Assembly (NCBI GenBank): GCA_046704445.1
Contig: JBJKRW010000118.1
Coordinates: 1 to 15,356 of the forward strand
Reading direction: 5' to 3'
DNA: 15,356 nucleotides
From: JBJKRW01 sp046704445
Lineage (GTDB): Bacteria; Patescibacteriota; Microgenomatia; UBA1406; GWC2-37-13
Below the pieces are notes generated by a model. The model was not told the DNA's origin, ran no database searches, and saw nothing but the letters and a program-made list of their open reading frames with translations. Each line of letters begins with the position of its first letter. Position 1 is the stretch's first letter. This document shows positions 13,016 through 15,356 of this stretch, in pieces. The position numbers and the translations under genes are program-made.

Positions 13016-14047
13016 TTAGAAATAGAGCGGTAGAGTAACCCGCTCTTTTTTTGTCATCTGTACCCCTGTTTTACCTTTAAGATAGCGGAACTTACCGCGA
13101 CAATCGGTGAATTTGGTATATCTTCGTTTAAGAACATAGCCATTAAACCAAAGACGAGCATGTTCGATCGTTTGAAACGATCTTAACTTTTGCAGTCTTC
13201 CTTCAAGGTGTCCGTTTAATCCTTCGATAATATTATTGGTCAGTGGTGCTTGAGGAATACCTCGATAAGCCAATAGTTCTGTCTTATATTTTTCAATATT
13301 AATTAATATCTGTTTACACAAAGAGTCGCTACTAAAATCTCTGTATAGCACCCATAACCATTTATTGAAATTTTCATCAGACAGCTTATTTGACGAATCA
13401 AGTATTGATTCAACTTTTCTCATAAACGGTTGATAAAAGTTATCTGATCGAACTCCCAAATCCCGCCTAATGTTTTCTTTGAAGTGATTGTAGCAAGTTT
13501 GTATTTTAACGGCGGGAAAAGCTGATCTAGCAGCCATTTTAAGATTGATATTATCATCACAGACTAAAAGTCTAGGATAGACTGTTAATATTCGAAAGTA
13601 TGAAAACAGTTTTCTCCAGTTCTGATAGTTTTCGGATGGTGCAATGGTAAATACCGGTATATCGTGTTTAAAGTAATCTATCCCCCAAAGTAATACCCAA
13701 TTATGAGGAGACTCAGCTACATTAAAGTATTTCCCATCGAAGACAAATATCTGGGAGAATCTGTTACAGTAGTTAAAAGTAAATTGATTATTATTAGGTA
13801 GTTTTGCCAGTTCTTCCTGACAGATTCTCCATATTTTCATATGGGAGACCTTGTACTTATTAGCCAGGCTTCGAAATGATAGTCCATCAAGATGATCGTA
13901 GAGGATTGATCTTTTATCGAGAAAGTGAGGATTAAAAGAAAATGATTTTTGACAACCGTTACAAAACAACCTGATCGTCTTTCCTCGATAACCGAAACGG
14001 ATAACTTTGAAAGTGGTTAAACACCTCGGGCATTTATATTTTTTCAT
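13016..14047 (-). CDS. DDE transposase, IS256/Mutator-like with N-terminal zinc ribbon
   Basis: 343 aa from ATG 14047. A zinc ribbon (Cys6-x2-Cys9 and Cys29-x2-Cys32) is followed by a helix-turn-helix (about 48-77, GLSFRSLANKYKVSHMKIWRI) and a DDE core: Asp104 in FVFDGKYF, Asp164/165 in LLVCDDNINL with the downstream C/H element QTCYNHFKENIR, and Glu275 in TNNIIEGLNGHLEGRL. The last motif and the H-x-x-x-N element are typical of the Mutator/IS256 lineage; the zinc ribbon marks the variant found in many CPR and archaeal genomes. It appears full length and uninterrupted. I prefer ATG 14047 to ATG 14056 because TATAGA (14061-14056) overlaps the latter and sits 8 nt before the former. Confidence 0.9.
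   Translation of the reverse strand: MKKYKCPRCLTTFKVIRFGYRGKTIRLFCNGCQKSFSFNPHFLDKRSILYDHLDGLSFRSLANKYKVSHMKIWRICQEELAKLPNNNQFTFNYCNRFSQIFVFDGKYFNVAESPHNWVLLWGIDYFKHDIPVFTIAPSENYQNWRKLFSYFRILTVYPRLLVCDDNINLKMAARSAFPAVKIQTCYNHFKENIRRDLGVRSDNFYQPFMRKVESILDSSNKLSDENFNKWLWVLYRDFSSDSLCKQILINIEKYKTELLAYRGIPQAPLTNNIIEGLNGHLEGRLQKLRSFQTIEHARLWFNGYVLKRRYTKFTDCRGKFRYLKGKTGVQMTKKERVTLPLYF
13024..13052 (+). terminator. Plus-strand terminator inside the 3' end of the transposase gene
   Basis: Stem AGAGCGG/CCGCTCT (13024-13030 with 13040-13046), 9-nt loop, then T-run 13046-13052. It reads on the plus strand, opposite to the transposase, and is the first terminator after tRNA-Gln. Confidence 0.75.
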
Positions 14048-14055
14048 ATGCCCCA

Positions 14056-14084
14056 TCTATACTCATTCCATGCGACCATTACAA
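14056..14084 (-). promoter_or_regulatory. Transposase promoter
   Basis: TTGTAA (14084-14079), 17-nt spacer, TATAGA (14061-14056), 8 nt before ATG 14047; leaderless. Confidence 0.55.
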
Positions 14085-14101
14085 GTAGAAGTTACTATTT
14101 T

Positions 14102-14124
14102 ACCAACCGAATTTGATACGGTTC
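14102..14124 (-). repeat. Right terminal inverted repeat of the IS
   Basis: Partner of 12988-13010; inner ACCAACCG is identical, with four mismatches further out. Confidence 0.65.
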
Positions 14125-14222
14125 CCCGCATTTATCGGAACGAATCCCGCTCCTACCACATTCTGTCGAGACTCATCAGCTTTTTAATATAATTTTATCT
14201 TTCTTTATCTCGGAAGAGTACC

Positions 14223-14253
14223 TGGACAATATTGTCGATTAATCGGCTATAAT
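14223..14253 (+). promoter_or_regulatory. Promoter with two tandem palindromes
   Basis: TGGACA (14223-14228), 19-nt spacer, TATAAT (14248-14253), 8 nt before the ATG at 14262. The spacer region holds two perfect palindromes sharing one base: GACAATATTGTC (14225-14236) and CGATTAATCG (14236-14245). Placement between the boxes suggests a repressor operator. The rest of 14125-14222 shows nothing I can name. Confidence 0.55.
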
Positions 14254-14261
14254 TGTAATTA

Positions 14262-14954
14262 ATGAACCACAACTTCATACAACCACTCCGTCATATACTG
14301 CAATTCCTGCATCAAGACGCCAATATCGATTTGCCGGATCAGGCCCTTTTTGAGATCGCCGGCAACTGTATACTGACTCCTGTCGGAGATATTTGTCCTT
14401 TATTGAACTCCCTCAAAAGTCCGCTCAGAGACCAGATGATTCAACCCGCTTTGTTTCGCAAATTGATCCGCCTTCTCAACATACATAAATCGATTGTCAG
14501 ATTAAATCATGTCGGATTTTGCTACAGGGTATCTTCACAACAAGAAGAAAAAAATCGCTTGATCAAGCTTGTACGGAATACGGGTTTCCATGCATATGAA
14601 GAACAATCCGGTGATGAAACCGTATGGCTTTTTATCGGGAATTCAAAGGAATGGGAAAAACCCATGCTCGAATTTGTACTCGTGGAAAAAACCTCGGACA
14701 GGTGGGTTAATTATTGGCTTCCGCATATCCAGATTGATATTGATTCGACATTATCTGAAAAACAAATTATTGAGTACGCGAAAACGATATTCGGCAATCT
14801 TATTACCCCATTTCCGATAATAATCAACGGTACGGTATACATTATCAGGTTAAGACTGGGCAGTGCAAACGGAATTAACATCGATCTTGACATTGCCACA
14901 AATAAAAGAAATGTCCGCTATTTGAGGCAACATTTGTTCAAACAATTGATATAG
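14262..14954 (+). CDS. Unknown protein, possible VOC-fold domain
   Basis: 230 aa, soluble, no TM. The N-terminal ~75 residues are helical. Residues from about 80 (RLNHVGFCYRVSS...) to about 165 read like one betaalphabetabetabeta module of the vicinal-oxygen-chelate superfamily: the HVGF opening, a helix with RLIKLVRNTGF, then TVWLFIGN, MLEFVLVEK and WLPHIQIDID strands. The metal-ligand set is not clear enough to propose a reaction. The stop is 3 nt before the PhzF-family gene, so the two form an operon behind the palindrome-bearing promoter; the product may act on the same small molecule. Real gene, function uncertain. Confidence 0.7.
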   Translation: MNHNFIQPLRHILQFLHQDANIDLPDQALFEIAGNCILTPVGDICPLLNSLKSPLRDQMIQPALFRKLIRLLNIHKSIVRLNHVGFCYRVSSQQEEKNRLIKLVRNTGFHAYEEQSGDETVWLFIGNSKEWEKPMLEFVLVEKTSDRWVNYWLPHIQIDIDSTLSEKQIIEYAKTIFGNLITPFPIIINGTVYIIRLRLGSANGINIDLDIATNKRNVRYLRQHLFKQLI

Positions 14955-14957
14955 GCT

Positions 14958-15356
14958 ATGGACAAAGTGCATAAGGTACATACCGTACGGGTATTTGTCG
15001 ATGGACAAAACCGTTTTGGCAATCCATTAGGAATCGTTCCCGACGAACAACGTCTCCTTGATCCTCAACAAAGACAAACTCTTGCTAAAAAAATTGGCTA
15101 CAGCGAAACTGTTTTTATCAATGACATAAAAAAAGGAAGCGTACAAATATATAATCCTGTTGAAGAATGTCCTTTTGGCATGCATGCGGCGCTTGGAACC
15201 GCCTGGTTCATTACACATTATCTTGGAGAACGGCTGAAAACCATACGAAGCGGAAACGAATCATTGGAGGTTTGGGAAGAAAATCAAACAATGTGGCTTC
15301 GCACTAAATTTCGCGTTCTTCCGCCGTGGAATTTGGAAGAATATGGTTCATCTATG
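14958..15356 (+). CDS. PhzF-family protein, N-terminal part (runs off right edge)
   Basis: 133 codons from ATG 14958, open to the window end. The N-terminal half of the PhzF diaminopimelate-epimerase-like fold is clear: VRVFVDGQNRFGNPLGIV (10-27), the SETVFI segment with Glu50, which corresponds to the catalytic acid of PhzF, and PVEECPFGMHAALGTAWF (67-84), the counterpart of the P-x-x-E-x-P-F-x-G-H-A motif, with Gly-His changed to Met-His (His76). Family members are about 260-300 aa and catalyse isomerisation or epimerisation of small acids; the substrate here is unknown. It follows the preceding gene by 3 nt. Confidence 0.85.
   Translation, partial: MDKVHKVHTVRVFVDGQNRFGNPLGIVPDEQRLLDPQQRQTLAKKIGYSETVFINDIKKGSVQIYNPVEECPFGMHAALGTAWFITHYLGERLKTIRSGNESLEVWEENQTMWLRTKFRVLPPWNLEEYGSSM

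Larger units (their letters stand above)
12988..14124 (-). mobile_element. Insertion sequence with IS256/Mutator-like zinc-ribbon transposase
   Basis: About 1.14 kb bounded by imperfect inverted repeats (12988-13010 and 14102-14124, 19/23 matches) around one transposase. The segment is visibly more AT-rich in codon use (many TTA, AAT, TAT codons) than its neighbours, consistent with arrival by transfer. It sits 24 nt downstream of tRNA-Gln. I could not find a flanking target-site duplication at these boundaries, so the exact ends may be off by some bases or the insertion is old. Confidence 0.7.

Noticed and set aside
12979..14133. Target-site duplication flanking the insertion sequence
   Set aside because: Nine-base flanks outside the proposed inverted repeats (12979-12987 and 14125-14133) do not match, so no duplication is claimed.

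Overview
The window looks like chromosomal DNA of a small-genome bacterium, most likely Candidate Phyla Radiation/Patescibacteria (a Microgenomates-like lineage is my guess). The reasons are many short gene-dense operons, TAATG and few-base gene junctions, several unrecognised one- or two-TM proteins, an isolated 5S rRNA gene, a tRNA with no encoded CCA, and an archaeal/eukaryote-type HMG-CoA synthase and class I HMG-CoA reductase. TGA acts as a stop in several genes (e.g. 2812-2814, 7797-7799), so the UGA-recoding CPR groups are unlikely. The lineage is inference.

Layout. 1-1922 (-): mevalonate genes, HMG-CoA reductase followed by an HMG-CoA synthase that starts at TTG and runs off the left edge. 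1974-3378 (-): an ECF sigma factor, a 77-aa single-TM protein and a Yip1-like membrane protein. 3431-4312 (+): a DUF4340-type membrane-anchored protein, nearly leaderless. 4428-7022 (-): a bacterial PH-domain membrane protein, an 80-aa two-TM protein and a 604-aa protein with a degenerate PP2C-like domain, TM, coiled coil and propeller-like region. 7047-7168 (+): 5S rRNA, whose promoter interleaves with that of the PH-domain operon. 7174-11862 (-): Cys-containing secreted/anchored protein, DUF2130 protein, PEBP-family protein, phage-holin-4-like membrane protein, PD-(D/E)XK nuclease with four Cys, and an MFS efflux-type transporter. 11863-12294 holds the MFS regulatory leader. 12295-12963 (+): small anchored protein and tRNA-Gln(UUG). 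12988-14124: an insertion sequence with an IS256/Mutator-like zinc-ribbon transposase. 14262-15356 (+): an unrecognised (possibly VOC-fold) protein and the start of a PhzF-family protein.

The most interesting system is the leader of the MFS gene. A strong minus-strand promoter (TTGACA-N17-TATACT, 12117-12089) drives an RNA that opens with a 29-codon ORF (12079-11990). Almost all of a long hairpin (12069-11993) lies within this ORF. The 3' arm of the hairpin (12016-12006) can instead pair 10/11 with the 5' side of a Rho-independent terminator (11965-11941). This is the layout of a ribosome-mediated transcription attenuator: stalling early in the leader ORF would free the 3' arm, form the antiterminator and turn on the pump. 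A ligand-binding riboswitch is the main alternative.

A second theme is leaderless transcription. At least seven genes, plus the leader ORF, have a -10 hexamer ending only 6-12 nt before the start codon, which would leave a 5' UTR of about zero to six bases. This pattern also helped choose start codons.
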